Below, piece by piece: positions 33,730-44,346 of a stretch of DNA of 64,000 nt. The DNA comes from Falciphora oryzae. Taxonomy: Eukaryota; Ascomycota; Sordariomycetes; Magnaporthales; Magnaporthaceae. The notes beneath the pieces are model-generated. The model worked only from the letters and a program-made list of their open reading frames with translations, did no database searches and was not told where the DNA came from. The stretch lies in contig JNVV01000029.1 in NCBI GenBank assembly GCA_000733355.1, forward strand, positions 417,457-481,456, read 5' to 3'. The stretch's first letter is position 1, and the number at the start of each line of letters is the position of its first letter. The translations under genes and the position numbers were made by a program.

Positions 33730-34567
33730 ATGGCCAAGACCGAAAAGGATCAAGGAGAAATAGCGATTGCCAAGGAGCTGAACAATGTTCCCTGGTGCGA
33801 TGACTACGAGAAGATGATTTCGGGAGTCCTGTGAGACCCGACTAGATCGGCTACCTTACCCCGAGATATCAGTGGCTAACACAGCCACGTCTCGTCTCAG
33901 ATACGACTCTATGGTGCCAGAGCTGGTCCAGGGAAGGTTCAGGGCGCGTCAGTTCATGCACAAGTTCAACAACCGCTTCCCCGATGATGCGACGCCCGAA
34001 TCACTCTCCGCCGACAGGTATAAGCTCCTGAAGGGCATCATGGGCAGGATCGGCAAGGACCCCATCGTGGAACCCCCGTTCAGCATCGACTACGGCAGCA
34101 ACATAATTATCGGCGACAGCTTCTACTCCAACTTCAAGTATGCGTGCCCCTTCTGACCACGCCGTCCTTTCCCCGGCCTCGGAATCCCAAGCTAACCAGC
34201 GTCTTCCAGCCTCGTGATCCTGGACTGCGGCCTCGTCACCATCGGCCACCGCGTCATGTTCGGACCCAACGTGTCGATCTACTCGGCCACGCACGAGGTC
34301 GAGGTGCAGTCGCGCCGCGACTTCATCGAGTACGCCGCTCCCGTCGTCATCGGCGACGACTGCTGGATCGGCGGCGGCTCCACCATCCTGCCCGGCGTCA
34401 CCATCGGCAAGGGCTGCACCATCGGCGCGGGGAGCGTCGTCACAAAGTCCATCCCGGACTTTTCCGTCGCCGTCGGCTCGCCCGCAAAGGTCATCAAGAA
34501 GGTCACGCCCGTGCCGGACATGCCGGGCGACGAGGGCCAGACCGCCCACGGGAGCGTCGTTGCGTGA
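33730..34567 (+). CDS. Maltose/galactoside O-acetyltransferase-like hexapeptide enzyme
   Basis: Three exons (33730-33830, 33901-34137, 34210-34567) join in phase to 231 residues; the introns are 70 and 72 bp, the first with a GGCTAAC branch. The N-terminus is a maltose acetyltransferase (Mac) domain: EKMISGVLYDSMVPELVQGR spans the first splice. The rest is a left-handed beta-helix of hexapeptide repeats (IDYGSNIIIGDSFYSNFN, LVTIGHRVMFGPNVSIYSA, PVVIGDDCWIGGGSTILPG, VTIGKGCTIGAGSVVTKSIP). The catalytic His is in YSATHEVEVQSRR. Such trimeric cytosolic enzymes acetylate sugars with acetyl-CoA; length and order match NodL/Maa relatives. The start is the ATG that opens the conserved domain; earlier in-frame sequence looks like leader. 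Confidence 0.92.
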
Positions 34568-34880
34568 GGGAGAGCTGGGGGCTTGTTGATATAAGGCCTA
34601 GGCGTTGCTCGCGAGTCAGAGTTTCATCTTATCTGGCGGCTTGAGCTCAGACCACGGAGAGAGGTGCCGAGATACTGCGTCCTCGCATTCGAGAAGTTCG
34701 CTGCACTGCACACATCAAGCATCATAGTGCTAAGCTCGGCTGGAAACAGTCTAGGGGCTCACTGTCAGTATCAATTCCGTTGCTGACTAGCACACTGGCC
34801 TCTCTTTTTAATAGGATTTCGCGGGTAATCTTAACAATGATCAAGACGTAACGCCAAGTATGGAAATGATCGCGTAAACT

Positions 34881-35048
34881 ATGACTGACACTGTACTCCC
34901 GCGGGGTGAAAACAACATCGCCGATTCAAGCAATGACCAGATCGACGATCTTCGGGAGATACTCAGAATCCAGCACAAAACGGAGCATGAGGTTGAGACA
35001 ATGACTGGACAGGCCTATATCGAGCGAAAGTCGCCAGACGAAGATTAG
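34881..35048 (+). CDS. Possible small protein, 55 residues
   Basis: A short frame from ATG 34881 to TAG 35046-35048 reads MTDTVLPRGENNIADSSNDQ, then a hydrophilic, helix-prone stretch DDLREILRIQHKTEHEVET. The charged, protein-like composition is unlike the surrounding intergenic sequence. It could be a small gene, one exon of something longer, or chance. No domain is recognised. Confidence 0.25.
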   Translation: MTDTVLPRGENNIADSSNDQIDDLREILRIQHKTEHEVETMTGQAYIERKSPDED

Positions 35049-35843
35049 CGAAGTCAGGAGACGGAGGGAGAAAACGGAGATCGAGAGGACGAGAACAAAC
35101 GGGCTATTTCCTTCACCTGGATTTTTGGAACATGCCTACCCTCCGCCGGCACCCATTGGTGGAATTTGTTGTCCCCGAGGAGACCAAGAGCGCTTCTAGA
35201 ATCTGGCCAAGACGGGAGGCAGGCAAGGCTTTTAGAGTTGCAGCTGATCTGCGACAGCCCTCTCGGATTTAGGGCCTCAGGTGGGTGGTGCTGCCTGGAA
35301 TGCGCTTAACTCTGTTCAGAATTTGGGTTTGCCGTGGTGTTTTGGGAGTTTTGGCCGCGGCGTGAGGGCTCGCATGGGTTGAGGACGTTCGTCTGATGGC
35401 TAGAAGAGCTTAAGCGTTTGGCGGTTGAGGCTCACTTGCCCGCAGAGAGCACGCGTCTCCATGTAATGCTGACTCCCGACTTTAGCATTGAACGGAAGAT
35501 GAGGCCGGCTTGTTTGTGCGGCATCCCAAGCGTTATGCCTTCCTCCGGCTCCCGTGGTGTGCCGACGGCGCCTAGGCTTGCCCTCACAGTGCGCCGGGTC
35601 GGGAGGCAATATGGATGATGCCGGCAGTGGTGGCGCGGGGGCGACAGTCAAGAGCCCCTAGCTACCAGCTCGTTTCCTTCATAATTTTGTCCCGGCGCCG
35701 GTTCCCACCCTTGAGGCGGCCGTCTTCCTGTTCAGCTTTGTTTCTTTTTCGACCTGTGAACAGTTGTAATCAGGGCAGACTATTGACCGGTTGGGGTGTT
35801 GGTTGTCACCATCCATGGCGGTATAATCATCGCCGTCCTCATC
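35049..35843. other. Intergenic region
   Basis: No supported gene. The right end is pyrimidine-rich and lies upstream of the large membrane protein gene. Confidence 0.45.
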
Positions 35844-35895
35844 ATGGTTGGTCTACTCCTCTTGATGGCATACCGCGCCTCTCTTCTCTTCGACC

Positions 35896-38316
35896 ATGCG
35901 TGTTATCACGCGGTACCAGGGGCTTGTGTACGCAGAGATTCTAACATGTGCGTCCTGTCTACTACAGAGTAGACCCGCCGCCCGGCCGGGCATCACGCGC
36001 AACGTCTCGTACGCGTCCACCATCACCATCGTGGACGAGTCGTCACCCATATCCGGCACCTCTGCATCCAACGAGCCATGGTCCTTCAAGGAAGGCTCGC
36101 TCCCCTGGGACGGCAAGAAGACAGAAGAGGAGAGCAGGATACCCCCGCCGATACCAGAGGATGAGCAGCAATCCGAGAGCGAGGCTCGCCGGCGGTGGTT
36201 CCGCCTGGGCGTGTGGGGGTTCACGACCATCGGCGTCGGCTCCTTCATCACGCTCGTCATCCTCGGCTTCCTGGCCTTCCTGTGGACGACCGAGGGCATC
36301 TCGGGCAGCGAGCGCCCGCCCGCCGCCTGGCGCTGGGTCATGCTGGGCCGGCGGGCCACGCAGGCCGTGACGCTGGCCACGGTGGTGGTGCGCATCGCCG
36401 TCACGGCCCAGTCGACCGTCTACACGAGCCTGATAGCCGGCATCATGCTCGAGCGCTACGGCGTCCCGCTCTCATTGGTCGCCCAGTTCTCAGTCCTGCG
36501 CGGCATCAACGACGGGCCGCTCCGCCTGGCCTGGCTGCTGCTGACGTCGTCGCCGCGCAGGTCGGCGCTGTTGACGAGCCTCACCGTCGTGCTGTTCGCC
36601 ACGACCGTCGCGATCCAGTTCTCGTCCACCATCCTCGTGTCGGACCTCGACTTCTCGACGCTGGTCGGCGAGCCGGGCAACGTGTCCCTCCCCGTCTTCA
36701 TGACCCCCGACGTCATCGACCTGAACCACCAGAGCAACAGCTGGCTCGACCGGCCGACCGCGTACATGCCTTTTGGCGAGATATCATCCCCCGCAGAGGC
36801 CAACGCCGTTCCGTCAGAGACTGGCCTGAGCGACACGGGCGTGGTGCGGCGCGTCTTCCTCCCGATCCGCCAGCAGCAGATGATCCGGCGGTACCGCGGC
36901 CAGGCCATCGTCTTCAACTCGCGCTTCGTCTGCATGCGGCCCTCGATGGTCGACGCCGCCCTGACGGCCTCGGCCGGCGGCACCGTCCCCGACGCCTCCT
37001 CGTCCCTGCCGCCGCTCGGCGTGTCGGGCAGCATCGACTACAAGGCCGCCTTCAGCGCAGCGGGCCTGCCGCTCCCGGCGGGCTGTCCAGACGGGTCCTG
37101 CTTCCCCTCGGGCTTCAACTGCTCGCTGCCGCAGCTAAAAGACCAGAACGCGCGCGCGAGAGAGGGCTTCACCAACAGCATCTGCGTGCCCGACGGGCGC
37201 GGCGCGGCATCCAGTGCGCGCAACTTTACCCTGTCTAACGAGGCCGTGCCGCGGCATGCGGGCGTGTTCCTCCTCTTCCGCAGCAACGGCACCGCCGACC
37301 TGTGGCAGGGGCCCAACATGACGACCGTCAGCGGCGAGTTCCCGCTGGCACGCCCCCAGACTTCAGAAGAGGCCGGCGAGTGGGTCAGCTACGAGGTCGC
37401 GGTCGGCGGGCGGTTCGTGGGCGTGCAGTTCGTCAACGGCGGCTTACAGCTCGACGCGTCGCTGTGCTTCCAGCAGGTCGCGTTCGACATGTCCGAGGTC
37501 AAGATGTGGACGCCCAGGGACCTGCGCCAGCCGTCCGTCATGTGGGACTCGGACAAGAAGCGCTGGGACACGACCGCCGTGCGCAGGATGATCGCGCCCG
37601 CGCAGCAGCTTGCTCCTCCCGGCGGCACTCTGGGCGTAGAGGAGGCCCCCCCAGCAGTGATGCCCCCCGCGGAGCGCGGCACCTTCTCGGTCGAGTGGAT
37701 CGGCGAGCCGCGGCGCGTCGACATGATGCAGTACTTCACGACGCGGCTGATCAACAGCAACTACAACGCGCCCCAGGCAACCAACGTCTCGCTGCCCATG
37801 GACCCGCTGGGCGTCGGCGAGTCCAGCTTCCTCCCCCATGTCGAGTACCAGGTCTTGTTCCTGGACCTGCTCAACGCCACCAACCGGCCCGGCGTCGCGC
37901 TCCAGTCCACCCTGACGGCCCTGTCCGGGTCCATGATCAACGAGGCGATCCCGCAGTTCGATGCGCTGGGAAACTCGACCGTGACGTCGTCCGTCCTGGT
38001 CCTCACGCCCCGCAGAAACCGCGGCATCTTCATCGTCGTCGCCATCACCGTGGCCAACATGTCCTGCGGGCTCGCGGTCCTGGCACTCTTCGCCCTCACG
38101 ACGAGCCACTCGGCCAGGGGCAACTTCTGGCAGGTGCTGTCGCAGGTCGTGTCCGAGCACACGTCCTGGGTCCTCGACTGCTCCACCGAGCTTGACGACC
38201 GCGAGGTCGGCAGGCTGACGACGGAGGACCTCGACCCGTGCGTCAAGATCGCGCGCTCCGGCAGGACCGGCAGGGTCCAGGTGATCCTGTCGAGCGCGCT
38301 GAAGCAGGGGTACTGA
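35896..38316 (+). CDS. Large fungal membrane protein of unknown function
   Basis: The continuous frame encodes up to 806 residues. After a Ser/Pro/Glu-rich N-terminus come three hydrophobic segments (GVWGFTTIGVGSFITLVILG, an Ala/Val-rich segment around TQAVTLATVVVRIAVT, and LLTSLTVVLFATTVAIQFSS). A long, mostly extracellular-looking region follows, with many N-glycosylation sequons and paired cysteines (AGCPDGSCFPSGFNCS). A last helix, GIFIVVAITVANMSCGLAVL, precedes a cytoplasmic tail. This topology recurs in uncharacterised ascomycete plasma-membrane proteins. The true 5' end is uncertain: a likely 55-bp intron (35913-35967, with TTCTAAC and CTACTACAG) would remove the chosen ATG and join an upstream in-phase exon beginning at 35844 (MVGLLLLMAYRASL), which could be a further membrane segment. 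Confidence 0.75.
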   Translation: MRVITRYQGLVYAEILTCASCLLQSRPAARPGITRNVSYASTITIVDESSPISGTSASNEPWSFKEGSLPWDGKKTEEESRIPPPIPEDEQQSESEARRRWFRLGVWGFTTIGVGSFITLVILGFLAFLWTTEGISGSERPPAAWRWVMLGRRATQAVTLATVVVRIAVTAQSTVYTSLIAGIMLERYGVPLSLVAQFSVLRGINDGPLRLAWLLLTSSPRRSALLTSLTVVLFATTVAIQFSSTILVSDLDFSTLVGEPGNVSLPVFMTPDVIDLNHQSNSWLDRPTAYMPFGEISSPAEANAVPSETGLSDTGVVRRVFLPIRQQQMIRRYRGQAIVFNSRFVCMRPSMVDAALTASAGGTVPDASSSLPPLGVSGSIDYKAAFSAAGLPLPAGCPDGSCFPSGFNCSLPQLKDQNARAREGFTNSICVPDGRGAASSARNFTLSNEAVPRHAGVFLLFRSNGTADLWQGPNMTTVSGEFPLARPQTSEEAGEWVSYEVAVGGRFVGVQFVNGGLQLDASLCFQQVAFDMSEVKMWTPRDLRQPSVMWDSDKKRWDTTAVRRMIAPAQQLAPPGGTLGVEEAPPAVMPPAERGTFSVEWIGEPRRVDMMQYFTTRLINSNYNAPQATNVSLPMDPLGVGESSFLPHVEYQVLFLDLLNATNRPGVALQSTLTALSGSMINEAIPQFDALGNSTVTSSVLVLTPRRNRGIFIVVAITVANMSCGLAVLALFALTTSHSARGNFWQVLSQVVSEHTSWVLDCSTELDDREVGRLTTEDLDPCVKIARSGRTGRVQVILSSALKQGY

Positions 38317-38921
38317 GCCGACGCCTGTCTTGCCCTTCCCGCGGCCATGCGGTGAGCTGGCGACCTTGTCCAGCGGAGGTGGAATCTAGCATTCCCGTCT
38401 ACACGCTTTTCCAGCGTCAACTTTCGTTTTCGCATTCATACCTCGCCGTGGCAAGTATGACTTTTCCTAGGGTCTTTTTACACCCAAGCCTATCTGTTGG
38501 GGCGGCGGGCTTTCGTTTGTGTGTTTATATACCCTTGCCTCGGGCTTCGGAGGCTTGGCACTTCCTCTTCATGGTTGTTTGAGGGTTGGGGGTTCGCGGC
38601 GGAAAACCGAGGCTTTCTGTCGGACAAAAGAATAAGGTTTTTATTGGCCCCGGCTTCTTCCTTGGAAGCAACAGCTAAAACCACGCTGTACCAGACCGCT
38701 TGACCTGGTGGGTTTTTAAATTATATTATAAAACTTTTTCCCATGCCCCTCAATTTGCGTCATGTCCCTGCGCCACCCAAAAACGAGAATAAGAAAACGA
38801 AAGGAAAAGAGTCTATCGCGAAGTTCTGGAAAGTTAAGCCCCATCACCAACGGCAGCACAAAGGCCTCCACGACGCTTCCCTGCCCTAACCAAAACACCA
38901 CAGGACCCGTCCCAGCCGGTG
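38317..38921. other. Convergent intergenic region
   Basis: About 600 bases between the stops of the membrane protein gene and the SDR gene. No supported gene. Confidence 0.5.
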
Positions 38922-40322
38922 TCATCCAGCACTGGGGTTCTCGGGCAGCGAGTAGCCCCCGAGCTCCTTCTGCGTCCACTCCCAGAGCCGCCAGCCCAGG
39001 ACCCTGTCCTGCGCAAAGGCGGTGCCCTTGGAGGGCACGCCGACGGGCTCGTAGTACTCGCCGCTCTCGACGCCCTTTGCGGTGGCGGCCCAGAGGTGGT
39101 TCTTGACGGCCTCGCACATGCTGAGGCCGAAGAAGGGCAGGATGACGCGGCGGACCCGGTCCATGAGCAGGCTTCCCGAGCGCGCGCGCGCCCTGGCGGG
39201 CCCGCCGTCGGCCTTGGGTATGCCCGGGTTGAGCGACACTGTGGTGAAGAGCGGGCAGCGCTCGGCCAGCTCGCGCGCGTACAGGATGTTGGCCAGCTTG
39301 CTCTGGCCGTACAGCAGCAGCGCCGGGGTGGTGCGGCTGTCGTCCTCGCCCTCGTCGTCGGCGGCGGCGGCGGCGGCGGCGGCGCCCGACCGCGACGGCG
39401 GCGGCAACGGGTCGCCCGCGTAGAAGTAGGGGCCCGCGGCGGCAGCGGCCGAGTTGGACGTGGAGGCGAGGCTCGACGGGCGCGTCGGCGACGCGTCCTG
39501 GTGGCCCGGCTTGAGCGTGTCAAAGTCGATGCCCTTGGAGGTGGTGAAGCGGTGCGCCATGGAGCTGATGCTGACGACGCGCACGTCGGAGCCCTCGGCG
39601 TCGCACGTCGCCGTCCGCACCAGGAGGCGCATGAGCAGCTTGAGCAGCAGCGCGTGGCCCAGGTGGTTGACGCCCATGTGGCGCTCGTAGCCATCGGCCG
39701 TCACGCCGGGCGACGTCGCGATCTCGCCCGCGCCGAGGATCAGGACGTCGAGCCGGTCGACCGAGGCAAGGAAGCGTGCCGCTGCGTCGCGCACCGACTC
39801 GAGGGACGCGAGGTCCATGTACAGAAATCGCACCGTCGTGGTGGCCGTCGCGGCTGACGCCGCGGCCTCGTCATCGCCACCGCTAATACTGCCGCCGCGG
39901 CTTCGGCTGCTGACACTGCTGCTGGTGACGGGCGTGATGCTTGCCGCGCTGCTGACCGGGGTGCCGGCGCTGCTCTGGTTGCTGCTGTGGTCGCTCTCCA
40001 CACGGCTATGGCTCCTGCTGTCGCCTCTTCGCCTGCCGCCGGAAGTTGGGTACATGTCCTCCATTGGCTGCGGTGGCTCCGGCTCGCTGGTAACGGATCT
40101 CGTCGGCGTGGCGCCGCACCACTTGCGGATGTGAGCGATCGCACGGCCGCCTTCTTCGGCCCGTCGGCCGGCGATCCAGACTTGTGCTGGTCGGCCGTAT
40201 CGCGAGATCTCTGCGGCCGCCTCTTTTCCTATGCCTGAAGTTGCCCCTGTGATGAGGATGACCTTCCCCGCGAGGGAGGGCATGTCCCTGGCCGGGTTAT
40301 AATATGGGTAGGTGACGCACAT
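38922..40322 (-). CDS. Short-chain dehydrogenase/reductase with a serine-rich insertion
   Basis: A single exon encodes 466 residues, much longer than the 250-350 usual for the family. The Rossmann cofactor motif is VILITGATSGIGKEAAAEI (residues 21-39). After IAGRRAEEGGRAIAHIRK a low-complexity insertion of roughly 75 residues (Ser/Gly/Arg-rich) separates it from VRFLYMDLASLESVRDAAAR, which normally follows closely. The catalytic Ser is in VVSISSMAHRFTTSKGIDFD and the Tyr-Lys pair in LLYGQSKLANILYARELA; a second insertion, rich in Ala and Asp and encoded by a GCC/GCG run, precedes this site. The C-terminal part has VSLNPGIPKADGG. The arrangement matches retinol dehydrogenase/WW-oxidoreductase-like SDRs using NAD(P). 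Substrate unknown. A second ATG (residue 14, MPSLAGKV) could be the real start. Confidence 0.88.
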   Translation of the reverse strand: MCVTYPYYNPARDMPSLAGKVILITGATSGIGKEAAAEISRYGRPAQVWIAGRRAEEGGRAIAHIRKWCGATPTRSVTSEPEPPQPMEDMYPTSGGRRRGDSRSHSRVESDHSSNQSSAGTPVSSAASITPVTSSSVSSRSRGGSISGGDDEAAASAATATTTVRFLYMDLASLESVRDAAARFLASVDRLDVLILGAGEIATSPGVTADGYERHMGVNHLGHALLLKLLMRLLVRTATCDAEGSDVRVVSISSMAHRFTTSKGIDFDTLKPGHQDASPTRPSSLASTSNSAAAAAGPYFYAGDPLPPPSRSGAAAAAAAADDEGEDDSRTTPALLLYGQSKLANILYARELAERCPLFTTVSLNPGIPKADGGPARARARSGSLLMDRVRRVILPFFGLSMCEAVKNHLWAATAKGVESGEYYEPVGVPSKGTAFAQDRVLGWRLWEWTQKELGGYSLPENPSAG

Positions 40323-41460
40323 CTTGATTACGTCCTCCTGTAAATGTTAATTACTTCGAGGCGGTGGGGAGGTTGGCAGGCGGGCTTTTGTTGATTGAAG
40401 GCTTGGTGAAAAGTTGGTTGTGGATCAAGCGGCGGTTTAGGACACAAGTGTGCCTCTTGGGATCGAAGCCTCCTGATGGCCTTGTTTTGCTTGGCCCGGC
40501 CGCGCGGGAGCTCGAACGAGTGCGAGTAATACTCGATGCGCCACTCGCCTAACAGACTCTGACCCGGGTAGGTACCTGTGTTGTGTTGCCTTTGTCTTCC
40601 TCGATATGAGCTACAGAATGGGCGATTAAGAGATAGAAAAACGCAGCATAGGCATGGCCAAAGTAAAAAGACAAAAGATTAACAAAGTGAACAAAACAGA
40701 AGCATTAAAGAATCGTAAAGAACAAAAGGGGGGCGGGAATACTGCAGGAGGGAATCTTCGAAGGGACGAGGAGCAGTCCTACGTTTTCTTGTATGTGAAA
40801 CGTGAGCGGCTTCGGAATCATATTTGATGCTGCATCACCGGCAGGCAGCTTGACGATTTTTGTGCCACCTCTGACCTTAGCAGGCCGACGGCACATATCA
40901 GCTGGACGACGTTGGAACTGCCAGCGCGAACCACGTCTTCCTTTTTGCCACCTCTGCCGGGTCTCCCAGCTGGACAGGGACAGGGGCGCTGGGCCCACTG
41001 GCCGGGAGATCGACGCAGGGCCTGGCGACCGGGGACTGGGCTGCCCGGAGAAGAAGCTGCATGCTGCAGCATCGTGGGGTCGCGAACCGGTGTCAAACAG
41101 GAAGCTGCCTGCCTCGAGTGGCTAGGGTTCGGGACGGGGGCTGAATATGGCTGAGATGGTTCCAGGGAGAGCCCTACGCTGACCCATGGCTCTTACCTGG
41201 GTCGGGAGAGCCGACGAGGTGTCAAGCCCGAAGCTTGCGAGCGATGCCTCAAAGCGGGCAAAAAGCCCCGTCATCGTCCAAAGTCTGCCCAACAGAGTTC
41301 CTTACCAAGGCCACTGATGTTTGTGTTCCTTTTGCGTTCCATATCCTTGAGCGCCCAGCGTTGCAAAGCCCTTGCAACGGCCGTCCAAGGAGGGTAGGCG
41401 ATGAAGGTCGTGTCTGTGAGTTAAACTTTTTTTTTTTTTTTTGCAAGGGGAGGGCAGAGG

Positions 41461-41494
41461 GGGTACCTCGGCAGAGAGGGTACCTCGGCAGAGT
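41461..41494. repeat. Two-copy 17-bp tandem repeat
   Basis: The unit GGGTACCTCGGCAGAGA occurs twice in a row, the second copy with one mismatch at its last base. Confidence 0.9.
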
Positions 41495-42526
41495 GGGTGG
41501 CCAATGTTTGGGCAAAGGGCGGCGACCTTGTATAACGTGGGCCAATCCGGCGACCGATAGTCTCTGAGCAAACTTTGCGTTCTCCATCGGGGAGTGGGCT
41601 ATTCCTTGCGCGGGTATCATCCCATCAGGACACCGCATGCGGCACCGCCGAGCGAGCGGTACATACATGTAAGATAATCACGAAAAAGGTGCGACCGTCT
41701 CTTGAATGGGCTAAGAGTTTTTCGGCGATGCCCGACGTCTGTGCAAGGTGAGACAGGGTCCGGGTGTGCCGCCTCCGTTGCCTGTCCCTATGCGTAAGCG
41801 CGTTTAATGTGTAATGAATGGTGCTGTCAAGGGAAAGCATGCCCATATCAGGTTGTTGGCAAATATGACCGCAGAATGTCAGCAAAAACCAGGTCGGAGA
41901 ACCTGCCAACGGGGGAGGGCGCGGTACCGTTGGACGGGTTACCCGGTGAAGACGAAGGAGGGAAAGAATCAAACGGTTATCTAGATCACGCATGTAGGTA
42001 AGCATCCGATACCCTGTCACGCTTGTCTGCCCCCTCCCGCAGGTAGATCTCTTCTTCAAGTGGCCAAACCCCGAGACCTTCAAACTGAATGTCTCTGAGG
42101 CTCGGTCGGCGTCTCGGGGTTAGAAGCGGTCGGTCAAACGCCGGTTTCTATCCGCACAGCAGCCCTTGCCTCCCCGGAACCGCCCTCGTTCCTTTGGTTG
42201 AACTGTGGCGAGGGAAGGCGAATGCAGGTCGACGAGACAGGCAGAGCACGGGCCTGGAACGAGAGCTGGGCCAGCAAGAAACGGTCAGCTGGCCGTGGCA
42301 CGGTAAGTCAGCGCAGGAAAGACGAAGTCGGATGAAGAGCTGAGAGACAGAGGCGTCTTGAGGCAGGCTGCCCTGCGGCCGCGTCGACGGATGCGGATAC
42401 GGATACTGTCTCGTCGGATGAAGTCTCGACGAATGCCGCTGGGACGCCAGTGCGGGAGGCTAATGCGGCTGGTGGCGCCATGCAGAAGTGAATGCACGGA
42501 ACGCCGCGCCGACCGCCGCATGGATA

Positions 42527-42577
42527 GGTGGCGAGGTGGCGAGGTGGTGAGATGGTGAGATGGTGAGATGGTGAGAG
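42527..42577. repeat. Short tandem repeat (GGTGGCGA / GGTGAGAT units)
   Basis: About six imperfect 8-9-bp units lie in succession, changing from GGTGGCGA to GGTGAGAT. Confidence 0.85.
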
Positions 42578-42863
42578 AGGCGCCGTTGTTTGTAAATGTC
42601 AGCCCGTCGCAGGTCTCCAGCGCGGGGATGGACAAGAGCACGAGGTTCACTGTCTGTGGCATCGCGGCCGAGACGGCAGGGATTTCCATATTGGGAGGCA
42701 GAGTCCTTTAGTGTGGCGATTGCTAATCAGCGGCGCCCGCTTACAGCACGAGAATGGCCGACAAAAAGCGTTCTGGTCGCCGAGGGGGCCCAGCCGTGGA
42801 AGCCCGCCGAGGGGCCTGTGACTCCTTGGCAGGGCAGGCAGGGTCTGGGGTAAACGTCAATCG

Positions 42864-42899
42864 CCGTCGTGATCGGAGGTTGGCCTAAGATCACGACGG
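42864..42899. repeat. Perfect 11-bp inverted repeat
   Basis: CCGTCGTGATC at 42864-42874 is the exact reverse complement of GATCACGACGG at 42889-42899, with a 14-base spacer. Confidence 0.85.
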
Positions 42900-43370
42900 A
42901 AAACCCCGTCTTTGCGGCCCGAGGTGGCGGTCTTGATCGCGCCGACTTGCCGTCTTTGGCTGGATCGCGTCACTTCGAGGATGATGGAATCGTGACCGTC
43001 GCGGGTTTGGCTTCAAATCCTCATCACGCCAAGCCTTGGCCTTGGTGTTTCCTGGGCGCTTGGCACGGCATCGACTGAAGCGGACGAGTGGGTCGCGACT
43101 TCCCCCAGGCACCAGACCTGACTTGCCCTCACCGCACGTTGACACAAGGTTTGATGGAACCCCGATACCCCCCGCCACCAATATTTTTTTTTCCAGGATC
43201 GAAAATTTCGCATTTGGAATAGCCGCTGTCGAGGCACATGGAATACTCAGTTGGAAGAATCTGAAAAACGACCCCAGATGGAGGAATCTATCGCTGAGGG
43301 CCAGTGCCCTGGCTACCTAACACAGTTCATCGTCTCGTGCGACGACACGGTTGCTGCCTGTAGACAACGC

Positions 43371-44346
43371 CTAGGCACGCTTGCCCAGCCCATCGAGCAG
43401 CTTCAGGATTCGGTCGAGCATAGCCTGGCCGGCATTAGCACCTGATCCCGCACCAAGCTTGACACCAGCCCCAGCTCCGGCACCCGCGCCAGCGCCGACG
43501 CCCGCGGTCTGGGGCAGGAAGACACCCCACTCGGCGTTCATATTCTTGACGACCAGCTTGAGCTCGTTCTCCTCCTCTTCGAACTCGAGCTCGCCGACAG
43601 CGGCGTCGATGATGAAGGCGTTGAGCTCGGTGCACAGGCGGCCGATCTTCCCGGTGCGGATGTCCACACTGCCTGTTTTGCGGCGACATGTTAGCGACCG
43701 CGATACAGAGTGGCTCGCTGGCTGTTTTCCACGACCAACAGGTACAGGGGAGAGTACGAACTGTTCGCGCTCCGGATATAGTCGATCTGCTGTAGCGTGA
43801 GATTGCTGGCGCCCTCGGCCAGCTGTACCTTGTACGAAACGGGCTCGAGGGCGACGAAGCCGGCTGGAGGCGCCGCGGGCGTCTTGTTCTCGGTTACCGT
43901 GAGCGTGCGGCCTTGCGCGTTTTTGAACTCGACCTCAAAGACGCCATTCTTCTGCAAGGTGGCAAAGAGGAACGATTAGCAGAGTTTCCCACGGGTTAAC
44001 TTTTCTTCCTCCTTCGCCTTTGGGCAAACGGACTCACCCCTGGGGGGAATAGCACGTCGGTCTTAATGTTGCCGCCGCCTAGCGCGAGGGCTGCACCGAA
44101 CTGTCCCTTCATCTCGACCTCGTTTTCCTTTTTCTTTTCCTTCCCCTTCTCCTTGCCGGCCTCCTTGCTAGCTTCTTTCCCAGCTTCTTTGGCAGGTGTT
44201 TTGGCAGGTGTTTTGGCAGCTCCGGGGCCGGCTACGCCGATGCTTCGGGATACAGTGTGGTGACCGATGGCACCAGAGGCCGGAGCGGGGAGGGCAAGGG
44301 TGACCGAGAGCTGGACAGCCAGCAAGAGGACGTGAGGGAGACGCAT
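43371..44346 (-). CDS. Secreted Lys/Glu-rich protein of unknown function
   Basis: Three exons (44346-44038, 43951-43746, 43668-43371) join in phase to about 270 residues. The N-terminus is a signal peptide (MRLPHVLLLAVQLSVTLALP, Ala-rich cleavage region). Next is a highly charged stretch of KEAGK/KEKGK units encoded by short DNA repeats. The conserved body runs through FEVEFKNAQGRTLTVTENKT, ALEPVSYKVQLAEGASNLTL, GKIGRLCTELNAFIIDAAVG and ELEFEEEENELKLVVKNMNA, and ends in a Gly-Ala repeat before the C-terminus. The second donor was placed at 43745: this gives a 77-bp intron with a CGCTAAC branch. Extending the frame to the next usable donors would leave an intron of only about 38 bases. The body looks like a family of secreted fungal proteins, but I cannot name it. 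Confidence 0.7.

Larger units (their letters stand above)
40323..43370. other. Three-kilobase intergenic region with simple repeats
   Basis: No supported gene. It contains a T16 tract (41427-41442), a 17-bp tandem duplication, an 8-9-bp GGTGAGAT-type repeat and a perfect 11-bp inverted repeat. Many short open frames overlap on both strands without domain features. Confidence 0.5.

Noticed and set aside
43669..43706. A 38-bp intron in the secreted protein gene
   Set aside because: Shorter than normal fungal introns; a donor 39 bases upstream gives a 77-bp intron using the same branch point and acceptor.
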